DNA of 64,000 bases from Mucilaginibacter ginkgonis (GCF_009754905.2 NZ_CP066775.1:248001-312000); one strand, 5' to 3'; positions 46,028 through 54,940 are shown, counted from the first letter of the stretch. Program-made: numbers and translations. Notes: a model not told the origin generated them from the sequence alone.

Positions 46028-47836
46028 TTGTCAATATCACAATCAAATATCTTTATGATACCAACCGTTTTCAGAATTGATCGCACCCATAGTAAACTTG
46101 TAGGCTTAGAAGACTCTCACTCAATAATTCTTCAAATGCTTATAGAGTCTCATACAAAAAGAGATAAAGCTTTTGATGCTTCATTTTTAAACATTACGGC
46201 CTACAAAAAAGAGGATATACAATATTATCTTTATACATACACTGTTGATGACAAAGAATCTGATTGGGCAGACTTTCTTCCAAGTGAACTCAAAGGCGAT
46301 GAATCATTTAAGCAAACGAAAGTTAACCTTATTCTGTTCATGGAAACTGATCATGAGTTGTTAGCGATATTTGGCGGAACTGGTTATCTTTTAATCGCGA
46401 CCTTTATTGATCACTTGTTTGGCCTTACAACTTATGATAGAATTATTTCATTAGAAAAAGACGAAGCTGTGTCGACTAAGTCTAGAACAATCGCTGGTCA
46501 AAGAGCCGGTATCAGTGAACAGTATCGTGACGACTACAGGATGATTAACTATCTTGAATTTGGTAAAGTACCAAAAGAGCTTCATATAAAACTAGCTAAT
46601 GAAACTAGTTTAACTCATTTTGAATTCTTACTTAACAAGTCGACTGAAAGATTGCAAATAACTGCTGGTCGCGGGTTTAAAATATCGAAAGATGTTGACT
46701 TTGACCTATTACATAGACTCTCGATTGAGTTGAACATTATAACAAGCTTGGCGCCCAAAGAGCTTCTAAGCTCTTATTTAAACATCACAGACAAGTTTGT
46801 CTTGACTGAATTGAAAAAGCTTTTAAATGAGAAAGTTTATAACAATATTGCTTATATTATCAATCAAAGTAATGATCCGAGAGATATCTTCGAGTTTGAA
46901 TTTTGTAACCCTAATAAGATAGAAGAGTTTTACGAAGCTGAGCATTATGAGCTAGTTGAACCTTCTGAAACAAATAAAAGAAAGGATGGACTTTTTGCAA
47001 CAGTTTTTAATAAAAACGAAATCTTCAAAACGGTACTAGAGAAAGCTTATACCATCTACGGCAATAATCAATCAGGACTTATCAACTATCTTTATAGTGT
47101 AAATATACATGCCTGCATTGGTAAAAAATCAGTGGCGTCGTCAGGTTTTATGTATCATTTTAATGCAGAATTCACTTTCAACGGTGAATCTGTTTTTTTG
47201 GTAGATGGGAAGTGGTACATTCTAAAAGAATCATTTATTGAAAGTCTGAAAAATCAAACTGAGCGTGTACTTAAAAATTCGAAACTTACATCAACTATAA
47301 TTGATGAACCGTGGACTTATGATGTTGCAAGAAAACTGTTCAGTAATGAGGAAATTTACAACATGCTTTACAATGGGAGACCTAATTATATAGTCCTTGA
47401 CAGGATTATCGCTGATGGAGTTGAACTATGCGATATACTTTTCATAACTGATGTCGAAATTTATCTAATTCATGTCAAACATAGCTTCACCGCTAGGGTA
47501 AGAGAGCTAACAAATCAAATATTGATAAGCGCGCGTAGGTTAACAGAGGCAATTTCGAGCAAACAAAAAGTCTTCTTCGATAAGCTTTATAATGGACTTA
47601 AAGCCAAGGGAAGGAGCACCAATAATTATTCTCAAGAAGAATTTTTTGAGTTGTTTTTAACTAGAAAACCAATTTATGTATTTGCTACTGCGTCTCATCT
47701 AGATGTTGATGTACCTATAGAATCGAATATAGATAAGTACGATTCAAATATTGCAAGATTCTCATTGACAACTACTTCAGCAGAAATGCAAACAAGTTAC
47801 TATGAATTAAAAACGCATCAAATTCTAAGGGCATAG
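46028..47836 (+). CDS. TIGR04141 / DUF6119 family protein
   Basis: This large protein of about 600 aa belongs to the sporadically distributed TIGR04141 group, which is often found in defence islands. Supporting features are the VDFDLLHRLSIELNI and APKELLSSYLNITDK segments, DGKWYILKESFIE, and near the end DRIIADGVELCDIL with IYLIHVKHSFTARV, the DLL...HVK region that looks like a nuclease-type core in this family. The start is TTG 46028 or ATG 46055. It follows the protease gene after 146 bp, on the same strand. Confidence 0.78.
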   Translation: MSISQSNIFMIPTVFRIDRTHSKLVGLEDSHSIILQMLIESHTKRDKAFDASFLNITAYKKEDIQYYLYTYTVDDKESDWADFLPSELKGDESFKQTKVNLILFMETDHELLAIFGGTGYLLIATFIDHLFGLTTYDRIISLEKDEAVSTKSRTIAGQRAGISEQYRDDYRMINYLEFGKVPKELHIKLANETSLTHFEFLLNKSTERLQITAGRGFKISKDVDFDLLHRLSIELNIITSLAPKELLSSYLNITDKFVLTELKKLLNEKVYNNIAYIINQSNDPRDIFEFEFCNPNKIEEFYEAEHYELVEPSETNKRKDGLFATVFNKNEIFKTVLEKAYTIYGNNQSGLINYLYSVNIHACIGKKSVASSGFMYHFNAEFTFNGESVFLVDGKWYILKESFIESLKNQTERVLKNSKLTSTIIDEPWTYDVARKLFSNEEIYNMLYNGRPNYIVLDRIIADGVELCDILFITDVEIYLIHVKHSFTARVRELTNQILISARRLTEAISSKQKVFFDKLYNGLKAKGRSTNNYSQEEFFELFLTRKPIYVFATASHLDVDVPIESNIDKYDSNIARFSLTTTSAEMQTSYYELKTHQILRA

Positions 47837-47975
47837 GTTATAACTCTAATATGATTATGTCGATAGATTCAGGCAAATTGATTCTCAAATACAAGTGGAC
47901 GTTACCATGTCGCCTCGGCTTGTTCATTGAAGCTTAGTGCCATAAACTCGTATATACCCATGGTGAATGTTTAGT

Positions 47976-49171
47976 CTATGGTTCAACGATTGTTAGAATT
48001 GTCGCGGTGTTTATAAGCTTAGAATCACTAACCTCAATCTCTGGCTTTCCTTTATACAGGATGACTTTACCCTTGACTGAAAGTTCATTCTTTGCGTTAG
48101 TTGGTCGGCCATCAATTATCGGGTGGAAGAACTCATCAATCAGATAGCGCTTCTTGGCTTTAGCGTGTGCTTCGCCTTTAGCCACTATCGTTAGTAATTG
48201 ATTTGGGAACGGAGCGCCAAGATTATTAAGATCATATTATTAAAGTCTTTATAATCAGCTATACTACCTTGCACTACTATTACCTAGCCGACATGATTTG
48301 TAACGTCTGAAAGTTTAGTTTGAGGTTGATACCCTGGTTTGACTCCATCGTTAGTTATAGGCGCTTCAGCTATAACATGGGCATCAGGGAATCCATCCTT
48401 AAATATTCTGTTAAGTTCATTGGCTAAACGCAAGCCGGCTTGTTCCAAACGAGTGTCAACAATATCAATATGATTAACGTAATAATTTTCGTTCAACATA
48501 TTATTAGCGGCAACCTCTGCATATAACTTCTCGCTAATCTGGTAACTTTCCCATGCCCATTGATTGATTGATGTTTGCAGCCATTTGTGACTCTGTGATA
48601 GGCTAACATGATTTACCTTGTCTGCAATCTGCTGGTGTTAACCCTTGCTTATCGATAAGCTTACTGTCCCAAAGAGAATGCAGATTAGTTCCTTTACCAT
48701 CAAATTGCAGCTGGATAGTGTTTCCACCTTTATCTTCTTTATGTGAGATGTGCATTGGTTGATGAATACCGCCAATGTAATGCACTAAGAATTTCAGGGC
48801 GTCAACTTTTTGTTCAAATGGCGTAGCAGAAGACATTAAGGTGCTTCTGTCATTGGTATAGCGAAAATTACATTAGGTCCTATATCACCACCATTAGCAT
48901 AGTCAATGAACTGTTTATAAGTCAGACCGCCGGGAAAGTTTGCGAAGTGTTGAGGTGCGCTGTATTTATATTGAGGTTGGTTACGAACCTCGTCTGCCCA
49001 GCTTGCAACTTCTGATAATGATTGGCCATTGAGCAACTCTTTAATTGCTGCTTTAGCCTGGGGAGTAAGATGTCGTTCCGCTATTAGACCAACTATACTG
49101 TGACCTTCGCGGTCCCATGAGATTGTTAATGTCGATAGGACAACAAGTGAAGATATTAATCTACGTTTCAT
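47976..49171 (-). pseudogene. S1/P1-family nuclease gene, multiply broken
   Basis: Four pieces on the minus strand together cover a secreted S1/P1 nuclease with the C-terminal extension common in Bacteroidota. The start is WDREGHSIVGLIAERHL (49171-48836), the middle VHYIGGIHQPMH and GTNLHSLWD (48836 to about 48640), then SHKWLQTSINQWAWESY to AGLRLANELN (about 48640-48284), and the tail LGAPFPNQLLTIV with VILYKGKPEIEV (about 48225-47976). The breaks are a frameshift at about 48836, one at about 48640, a TAG at 48284-48286 and one at about 48225. The gene is dead. It starts 24 bp after the FtsK-like gene, on the same strand. Confidence 0.88.
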
Positions 49172-49195
49172 AGTTATGACTTGTTAACGATTTGT

Positions 49196-51001
49196 TTAAT
49201 TAAGCCCTTCCAAATACCTTTCTAATGAGTATTCATCAGGGTATAACACTTCTCGAGCTTTACTACCTTCAAACGGTCCAACTATACCGGCAGCTTCTAG
49301 TTGATCTACTATTCTACCTGCCCTGTTGTATCCAAGCTTAAGTTTTCGTTGAATTAAGGATGGACTTCCTTGCTGATGTAAAACTACAAGGCGTGCAGCA
49401 TCTTCAAACATTGGATCGCGGTCGTCCGAATCAAATGGTTTAGGGGCAAAAGAGTCGATATATTCTGGAAGTAACATAGGGGTTGCATAACTATGTTGAT
49501 GATTTATAAAGCTATTGACTGCTTCAATTTCTGCACTAGAGACAAACCCTCCCTGAATATGTGTGATGTTTATACCATCAGAGAATAAAGCTTCACCATT
49601 TCCATTTAAATGCTCTGCGCCAGATGTATCTAAAATTGTATTAGAGTCTATCGCTGTTATCACTTTCAACGCCAAGCGAGATGCAATGTTACTTTTAATG
49701 ACTCCAGTGATAATTTTGACTGAAGGGCGTTGGGTCGAAATGATTAAATGTATACCAACTGACCGTCCTCTTTGAGCAAGTCGAATTACAAGTTGTTCTA
49801 TTGATTTATTTGTAGTTGTCTGAAGGTCAGCAAACTCATCAATCAGAATAACTATGTAAGATAGATATCTATTACCACTTGATGGGTCTAACGTTCTATT
49901 TACAAACTTCTTATTGTAATCTACAATGGTACGAGTTTGAGCATCTTGAAAAAGAGAGTATCTTCTGTCCATTTCGATACAAAGGCTTGATAAACTTGAT
50001 TCTGCAGCATCGAGGCTTGTTACAATAGCTTTTTTTGCTGAGGATGTCTTAGCTAAAAAATGATTTCCGATACTGGAATATGGGGTAAGCTCTATCCCAT
50101 TGAGGTCGATCATTACAAACTTGAGTTCGGCTGGATGTTTTTTATAAAGAAGTGAGGTTATGATTGATGTTAGAGCTACAGATTTGCCTTGCCCTGTTGT
50201 TCCAGCTATTAGTAAGTGTGGCAATGTAGCCAAATCTTTTACAAACACTTTATTGTCCATAGTTTTACCTAAACAAATGGGTAATTGCATGGATGCATCT
50301 ACAAAAGTATGAGAACCTAACACTGATTGTATAGAAACCAATTGTGGGGTAGAATGAGGCACTTCGATACCAATATTATTTGTGCCGGGAATGTGCCCTA
50401 TTACCTTGGTTCCAACTGAGGAAAGGGTTAAGGCAATATCTGTTTCTAAATTCTTAATTTGCTGTATTCTTACCCCAGTGGCAGGTGTGATTTCATATAT
50501 CGAAACTGTTGGTCCTACAGTTGCCTTTATTGCATCAATCTTTATTCGATGGGTATTAAGAAGTGCTACTATGCGCTGCTTGTTATTGTCAAGATCTCCA
50601 GCATTTACAGGAGATGAGTTTAGATCAGTATCGAGTAGATCAATTGGAGGGTATTTGTAATCAGGCAAGTCAAGTTTAGGATCATATAAACCAAACTTTT
50701 CAACTAATTCCGATGCAGTAAGTGTTTCGAAAGGACTCGTCTTAGGTTCTGGACTAGCATTATATATTGGTGCTTTATGTTCAGATAGAGTGATATCATC
50801 TGTAGACTGTTTGAGATGTTGTGCTAAAGTTGAGTTTAAGACTGGCTCTGGAATACCAGCTTTGCTTGTAACATTTGGTGGATTGTTGTTTTTGCCTTTC
50901 TTCTCAATTTCAACAGAGTTGTTATTAGTCTTACTCCTATTTCTGGACATGATAATTACGGCAACAATGATAGCAAACAATATAATTGCGATGATATACA
51001 T
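49196..51001 (-). CDS. Accessory FtsK/SpoIIIE-type DNA translocase
   Basis: This 601-aa motor protein has one N-terminal membrane segment (residues 2-18; the cellular FtsK has four) and a low-complexity linker. The FtsK alpha/beta motor follows, with Walker A GTTGQGKS at about 267-274 and Walker B IVILIDEFADL. A C-terminal winged-helix gamma domain (LIQRKLKLGYNRAGRIVDQLE in part: KLGYNRAGRI) reads orienting sequences in cellular FtsK. It is probably an element-borne paralogue acting in element transfer or resolution. It lies directly upstream of the decayed nuclease gene. Confidence 0.88.
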   Translation of the reverse strand: MYIIAIILFAIIVAVIIMSRNRSKTNNNSVEIEKKGKNNNPPNVTSKAGIPEPVLNSTLAQHLKQSTDDITLSEHKAPIYNASPEPKTSPFETLTASELVEKFGLYDPKLDLPDYKYPPIDLLDTDLNSSPVNAGDLDNNKQRIVALLNTHRIKIDAIKATVGPTVSIYEITPATGVRIQQIKNLETDIALTLSSVGTKVIGHIPGTNNIGIEVPHSTPQLVSIQSVLGSHTFVDASMQLPICLGKTMDNKVFVKDLATLPHLLIAGTTGQGKSVALTSIITSLLYKKHPAELKFVMIDLNGIELTPYSSIGNHFLAKTSSAKKAIVTSLDAAESSLSSLCIEMDRRYSLFQDAQTRTIVDYNKKFVNRTLDPSSGNRYLSYIVILIDEFADLQTTTNKSIEQLVIRLAQRGRSVGIHLIISTQRPSVKIITGVIKSNIASRLALKVITAIDSNTILDTSGAEHLNGNGEALFSDGINITHIQGGFVSSAEIEAVNSFINHQHSYATPMLLPEYIDSFAPKPFDSDDRDPMFEDAARLVVLHQQGSPSLIQRKLKLGYNRAGRIVDQLEAAGIVGPFEGSKAREVLYPDEYSLERYLEGLN

Positions 51002-51358
51002 ATGAGAGGTTTTAGTTAATGTAATATGAGACTTAATTCTCTATTCTCAACACAAAGGTAGCTGACAAGTCAGCACATATTCGCTCCGCTTCAAGGTAGC
51101 AATACGAAAATGGGTATCCATGCTTGGAACCTCCACAGTTTCTTTGTTCTCCACCTTGCATTAGTGCTGCCGTTCAGCATGGGTCTCGTTCGAGAATGTT
51201 CTCGAAGAACGTTTACTGGAAGATAAAAACGATCGGTGGTGTGCAATAACAACCTGTAAAGATGGTGCTATCTATGCAGCTACGGATAGCGGTAAATTAT
51301 ATAAGATTTCAAAACGATAGCTAAATCCTTAATTTGATTTTCTTTGTTTCTAAAATGC

Positions 51359-51412
51359 CGCCCCCTGTTTCACCAACCGTTAGTGAACTAAAAGAAAACA
51401 GGGGGCGTTTTT
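51359..51412 (+). terminator. Strong hairpin with T-tract
   Basis: CGCCCCCTGTTT (51359-51370) pairs perfectly with AAACAGGGGGCG (51396-51407) across a 25-base loop, followed by five T. It would end transcription read rightward. Its outer arms may also pair with sequence near 51440. Confidence 0.75.
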
Positions 51413-51415
51413 CCC

Positions 51416-51436
51416 CGGCCCCGCATGGCGGGGCCG
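51416..51436. repeat. GC-rich palindrome next to the terminator
   Basis: CGGCCCCGC and GCGGGGCCG form a 9-bp perfect stem with the loop ATG. Together with the neighbouring hairpin it forms a compact structured block downstream of the DUF932 gene. Similar blocks occur near replication and transfer regions of Bacteroidota elements; the role is unknown. Confidence 0.7.
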
Positions 51437-51549
51437 CCGGGCATTTTTAAAATTTCAAAACCGGTAGACTGAAAATCATTAACGCTTTATATCAAGCCGA
51501 AACATTTCGTTAAGCTAAGCCCGTGATAAGGGCTTAGCTTAATCAATCA

Positions 51550-52617
51550 TTAATTGTAGATCAGTGCATCGCTGCCGTAGGCGGCGAAATTACGGCAATG
51601 GTCAAATGCGGATTGCGCGCGTTGTTTGGCAGTCCCGTCCATGATCGACCTGAACTTGGCTTCGCCAGTTTTGAAGCTGCGCACGTTTTGAAAATAACCG
51701 GTTACGGCATTGTAAGCGCCGAATACCGTTCCCGCGGTCGTTTCCATCTGCTGGGTCTGACTGGATAAAGCGTAGTCATATACATTATCCACGATATTGG
51801 TGTAATGTGCAGATAGCAATTCCTGTTTACCCAGTGCCAAGTTTTCGAGCACCTCTTTGTTTGGCGCCATGGCGATCTGAATGAGTTTTTTTACTTCGGC
51901 ATCGGTGATGCGCACTTTCGCCCAGTGGTTAAACAGGCCTTCGAGCCCGCCGCCTAATGACCTGGTGATCCCCATGAGCGTATGCGCCTGTTTAAGCCGC
52001 TCGGCAGCGGAGGCGGTATGACGAATTTTAACAGCGCCTGAATGGTTGTGCATTGCAGCATTGAGCGTATTGTTGCAAACGATACGGACAGGGGTAAAGG
52101 CTGCGGTGATACTGCCGAGGCCGTCATGCGATGTAGTGAGGAATAAGTACTGCTCTATCCAGTCTTTATTACCTACTTTAATGTAATCAGGCAGTTTAGC
52201 GGTAATGAATACCCGCTCACCTTTGCCCAATGCCCCTGCGGTTTCGTAAAGGATGCCGTCACCTCCACCGACGATAGCGTCAAAGAAGGAAAACGCATCA
52301 CGGTTCTGAACGACCTCGTAATCGTTGCCTACCACGCCGAGTACCTGCTCGGTGTATGCCCTGACGGTGGCAAAGAAATTGGGAACGGGAAGTTCAGGGA
52401 TGATCAAACCATCACTCGCCCCGCCTGTATGGTTTGCCGTGTCATAGGTGAATAGGGGCCGTTTTTCTACAATATAATCCAGTCCTGCGTGCTGTATCGC
52501 TTCCGAGCTGGTCGGGTAGCGGTCAATGACCTGTCCTAAGCCGTGCCATGCTTTTTCCTTAACGGACATAAAACTGTCTTTGCCTGTTTTCTCATTGAAA
52601 TTGATTTGATGTGCCAT
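51550..52617 (-). CDS. DUF932 family protein
   Basis: This 355-aa DUF932 protein is a frequent passenger of Bacteroidota plasmids and conjugative elements. Typical segments are FMSVKEKAWHGLGQVI, YEVVQNRDAFSFFDAIVGGG in part (NRDAFSFFDA) and TPVRIVCNNTLNAAM. The fold is thought to be shared with phage proteins; the function is unknown. It is the last of four small-to-medium genes read leftward from 53641, and its codon use is GC-richer than that of the defence genes. Confidence 0.9.
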   Translation of the reverse strand: MAHQINFNEKTGKDSFMSVKEKAWHGLGQVIDRYPTSSEAIQHAGLDYIVEKRPLFTYDTANHTGGASDGLIIPELPVPNFFATVRAYTEQVLGVVGNDYEVVQNRDAFSFFDAIVGGGDGILYETAGALGKGERVFITAKLPDYIKVGNKDWIEQYLFLTTSHDGLGSITAAFTPVRIVCNNTLNAAMHNHSGAVKIRHTASAAERLKQAHTLMGITRSLGGGLEGLFNHWAKVRITDAEVKKLIQIAMAPNKEVLENLALGKQELLSAHYTNIVDNVYDYALSSQTQQMETTAGTVFGAYNAVTGYFQNVRSFKTGEAKFRSIMDGTAKQRAQSAFDHCRNFAAYGSDALIYN

Positions 52618-52625
52618 AAGTTCTG

Positions 52626-52793
52626 TTACTTTTTTGTTTTTAATGGAATGAGTTGTGCTTCGGTGACCTGTACCTTATCAGAGCTGCCGATGGTAAAGGT
52701 GGTATGGCTTTGTACCTCGGCGATAGCGTCATGTATGCTCGGGTAACTGGTCTTGATCCTGACCCTGACCAGTAAAAAGATAGTGTCCTCCAT
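52626..52793 (-). CDS. Small conserved mobile-element protein (55 aa)
   Basis: The ATG at 52793 gives a 55-aa product that begins MEDTIFLLVRVRIKTS and ends QLIPLKTKK, with a TFTIGSSDKV strand between. It lies 8 bp upstream of the DUF932 start on the same strand and 4 bp from the next small gene, so it is in an operon. Small proteins in this position are seen in Bacteroidota elements. The function is unknown. Confidence 0.7.
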   Translation of the reverse strand: MEDTIFLLVRVRIKTSYPSIHDAIAEVQSHTTFTIGSSDKVQVTEAQLIPLKTKK

Positions 52794-52797
52794 GAAT

Positions 52798-52926
52798 TCA
52801 AAATCGATAGGTGTCTATAAAGTCGTTTAGTTCAGACTGAAATCGGTAAGGGTCATCTTTAGCCAGTTGTGCGGCATAGCCTTCCCAATAAATCTGGTCG
52901 GTCAGTTCTATAAATTGCTCTATCAT
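52798..52926 (-). CDS. Very small mobile-element protein (42 aa)
   Basis: The reading from ATG 52926 (MIEQFIELTDQIYWEG) to the TGA at 52798 gives 42 aa, acidic and probably helical, ending FIDTYRF. It is tightly packed between two other genes of the same strand, and its codon use is like theirs. No family is recognised. Confidence 0.6.
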   Translation of the reverse strand: MIEQFIELTDQIYWEGYAAQLAKDDPYRFQSELNDFIDTYRF

Positions 52927-52996
52927 GTCTTATTGTATTATGCTGTCAAAAACTAAATAAGTCCCTACCCGTAGATGGGCAGGGACTGTTCAGCGC

Positions 52997-53641
52997 TCAG
53001 GCATTCGGGAAAACGATGTGCGCTTCGATTTCGGCCAGTTTATCATTGCAGGCATCGAAGATGTATTGTGATACCATGCGGATAAGGTTCGGCGTATTGG
53101 TCACAAACTCACGGCCTTTGTCGTCTTTGATGATGAGCTTACAGCCATGGTAAGGGTTAGATGATAGTTCGTCACCTTCTTCGACCAGCTTTACCTCGAA
53201 GTCCTCAAGGGTTTTGATGCGTGCGATCAGGGCTAAACGCTGGATGCTCAGGCGGTGCAGGCTTTCCACGGATTTAAGGGTCTGCTCTAAACCGAAAACA
53301 GGCCTGATGTATTTGATGTCTGCTTTGTTATCAGCAGCGTTTGCCTGTCCTGCTTCGGGCTGCTTGTCCGCTGCTACCTGTCCTGCTGACTGACTTTGAC
53401 CGTTAAGGGGTTGGTTAACCACTCCAGCGCTGCTGCCGGCCGCAGTGGTGCTGTCCTTACCCGCACCGCTTTGCGCAGTCGCGGCAGGTGACTGATCTTT
53501 AGCTTTTGCATGGTCTTTTTCATTGCCAGTTTGTTTTGCCTCTGTGCCTGTCAGGCTTGGGCGGTTAGCTGTTTTGTTAGTTGAACCATTTGCACCTGCT
53601 GTACCTTGTACCGCTGCTGCTTTTTTTTCTGCTGTTTCCAT
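52997..53641 (-). CDS. Mobile-element protein with Ala/Gln-rich N-terminus
   Basis: The first 115 residues of this 214-aa protein are low-complexity (Ala, Gly, Gln, Lys, Ser), with no signal peptide. The last 100 residues look folded: RPVFGLEQTLKSVESLHRL, then LVEEGDELSSNPYHGCKL and a tail MVSQYIFDACNDKLAEIEAH in part. It is first in the leftward group with DUF932. Proteins of this type accompany conjugative elements in Bacteroidota; the function is unknown. Confidence 0.72.
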   Translation of the reverse strand: METAEKKAAAVQGTAGANGSTNKTANRPSLTGTEAKQTGNEKDHAKAKDQSPAATAQSGAGKDSTTAAGSSAGVVNQPLNGQSQSAGQVAADKQPEAGQANAADNKADIKYIRPVFGLEQTLKSVESLHRLSIQRLALIARIKTLEDFEVKLVEEGDELSSNPYHGCKLIIKDDKGREFVTNTPNLIRMVSQYIFDACNDKLAEIEAHIVFPNA

Positions 53642-54217
53642 TTCTGAAATAATTAAAAGGGTTAAAAAATTTGTTTTCTGTTTCCCTTTCCTCCCGAGGC
53701 CTTCCCTGAAAGCTATTTTTCAAAAGAAAAAACGGTAAAAAAGAAAGTCAGACAGACGGTCGGTGAGCCGCGGGCCGGAGAACTATAAGTCCCGTGAGGG
53801 TGGAAGGAGCGGAGCGGATGACATTATGCGTTCGCAGGAACGGGCAGACCGATCTTGACGCCGCTTTTGTCCGTTTTCTTTGGAAAATAGCAGCCCGGAT
53901 CAAGATCCCTTAAAAGCAGTGAGTTAAGTGCTGAGTGAAGGCAGGGCACCGGTTTTCCCGGCGCAGCGGGTAAACGGGCAAAGATTGAGTGATGCGCTTA
54001 ACGCATTTACCGATCTTTACAGAAACAGCGTATGCTTTTGCAGCAAAGGCGAAAAGGCAGGAGCGGGGATTATTTTCAATGTTAAAGCAAAAAACTGCCA
54101 GGGATTACAATGGCATACTTTCGGGTTGAAAGATGGAGTGAAAAGCCTGACCGTAGGGACAGGAAAAACAAGTGGTATTTTTTAGCTGTTATTCTATCCT
54201 TACAAATTGAAAAAGCT
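53642..54217. other. 576-bp GC-rich region without a supported gene
   Basis: This divergent spacer lies between the DUF932 group and the gene at 54218. It has a GC-rich block (about 53745-53900) with several short dyads. A frame at 53928-54185 exists but lacks protein-like character and overlaps the longer reading of the next gene. The region could hold control sites or a transfer origin; nothing specific can be proven from sequence alone. Confidence 0.4.
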
Positions 54218-54499
54218 ATGGAAACACTTAAAATTGTATTAACACTATTAGCGATTCAGGCGGTTATTTATTACCTCTATAATGTTTATCAAAAATGGAC
54301 TATGGGTTATCATGATATGAAAGAGGTTATTAACCCATTTCGGGGTTGGAACGAAGCTAAATATGCAAGAGAATTCCGAAGAGGTTATTATGCCTGCGAA
54401 GAAAAATATGAAGATTTAAAAGAGCGGGTTATCAAACTCGAACAAAATTTGTCCAGTGAGGCAGACCAGATTTTAAATATTCATTTGAGAAAGAATTAA
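54218..54499 (+). CDS. Small membrane-anchored protein with coiled coil
   Basis: This 93-aa protein starts at ATG 54218 with one hydrophobic segment (IVLTLLAIQAVIYYLYNVY). A charged region (GYYACEEKYEDLKERVIKLEQNL in part) then forms a short coiled coil. The upstream-extended reading from 54110 adds a basic non-hydrophobic tail and has no start signal. No family is recognised. Confidence 0.65.
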   Translation: METLKIVLTLLAIQAVIYYLYNVYQKWTMGYHDMKEVINPFRGWNEAKYAREFRRGYYACEEKYEDLKERVIKLEQNLSSEADQILNIHLRKN

Positions 54500-54845
54500 G
54501 TGTCAAAGGTGTAACATCAGTGATATTACATTGAAACACCCTCCATTGTATTAAATAGATTACAGATATAACCTAATTGTAATTTGCGCTATCTGATCCG
54601 CGTTAAGTTTAACGATACCGCAACTAACCTTGCCTTTCTACTATATTAATTTGCGGAAACTGGAGAACTTCTTTGGTAAGAGCCAAGGTGAAAGTGGAAA
54701 AATAGTTACACTTGCAGCGTCAAGACATAAAGTGACTAAAAGACTCAACGATGAGAAAAGTCTAAGTTCAAAACAGCTCGAGATAATAAATTACGCTATT
54801 TGAATAATAAATAAATTCCTTGCATTCTTACATAAACATGGCTGA
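54500..54845 (+). other. Gene-free spacer with a possible small ORF (54651-54803)
   Basis: Most of this spacer shows nothing. One frame, TTG 54651 to TGA 54803, codes 50 residues with protein-like composition (KLENFFGKS, VTLAASRHKVTKRL, SSKQLEIINYAI). It is helical and basic and could be a small DNA-binding protein or the end of a lost gene. There is no good ribosome site. Confidence 0.3.
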
Positions 54846-54888
54846 TTTACCGTGATTTAACGGTGTAGTTTACCGTCAAAACACGGTA
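54846..54888. promoter_or_regulatory. Tandem dyad operator upstream of the peptide-GLPGLI-receptor locus
   Basis: The half-sites ACCGT and ACGGT alternate at 54849, 54860, 54872 and 54883: ACCGT-N6-ACGGT, 7 bases, then ACCGT-N6-ACGGT. Both units begin TTTACCGT and repeat with a 23-base period, about two helical turns. This is the pattern expected for two dimers of a regulator binding on one face of DNA. The first coding start follows 53 bp later, at 54941. Confidence 0.7.
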
Positions 54889-54940
54889 CGGATGAATTAT
54901 AAAAAGGCATATGTTGCCTGTCAATATTAATCCAAAAAAC

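Larger units (their letters stand above)
51002..51549. other. 548-bp gene-free region with strong hairpins
   Basis: The left part (51002-51340) has no protein-like frame; a broken dyad around CGTTCGAGAA lies near 51189-51215. The right part has two strong hairpins annotated separately, nested between the words AAAATGCCG and CGGGCATTTTT. The region marks a switch from AT-rich sequence on the left to GC-richer mobile-element genes on the right. Confidence 0.5.

Noticed and set aside
48603..48836. Separate small gene with its own ATG overlapping the previous stop (TAATG)
   Set aside because: The sequence is the middle of the S1/P1 nuclease family; the overlap arises from a frameshift, not from translational coupling of two genes.
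53928..54185. 85-residue plus-strand frame
   Set aside because: No protein-like pattern, GC-rich repeat-like sequence, and overlap with the region before the better supported gene at 54218.
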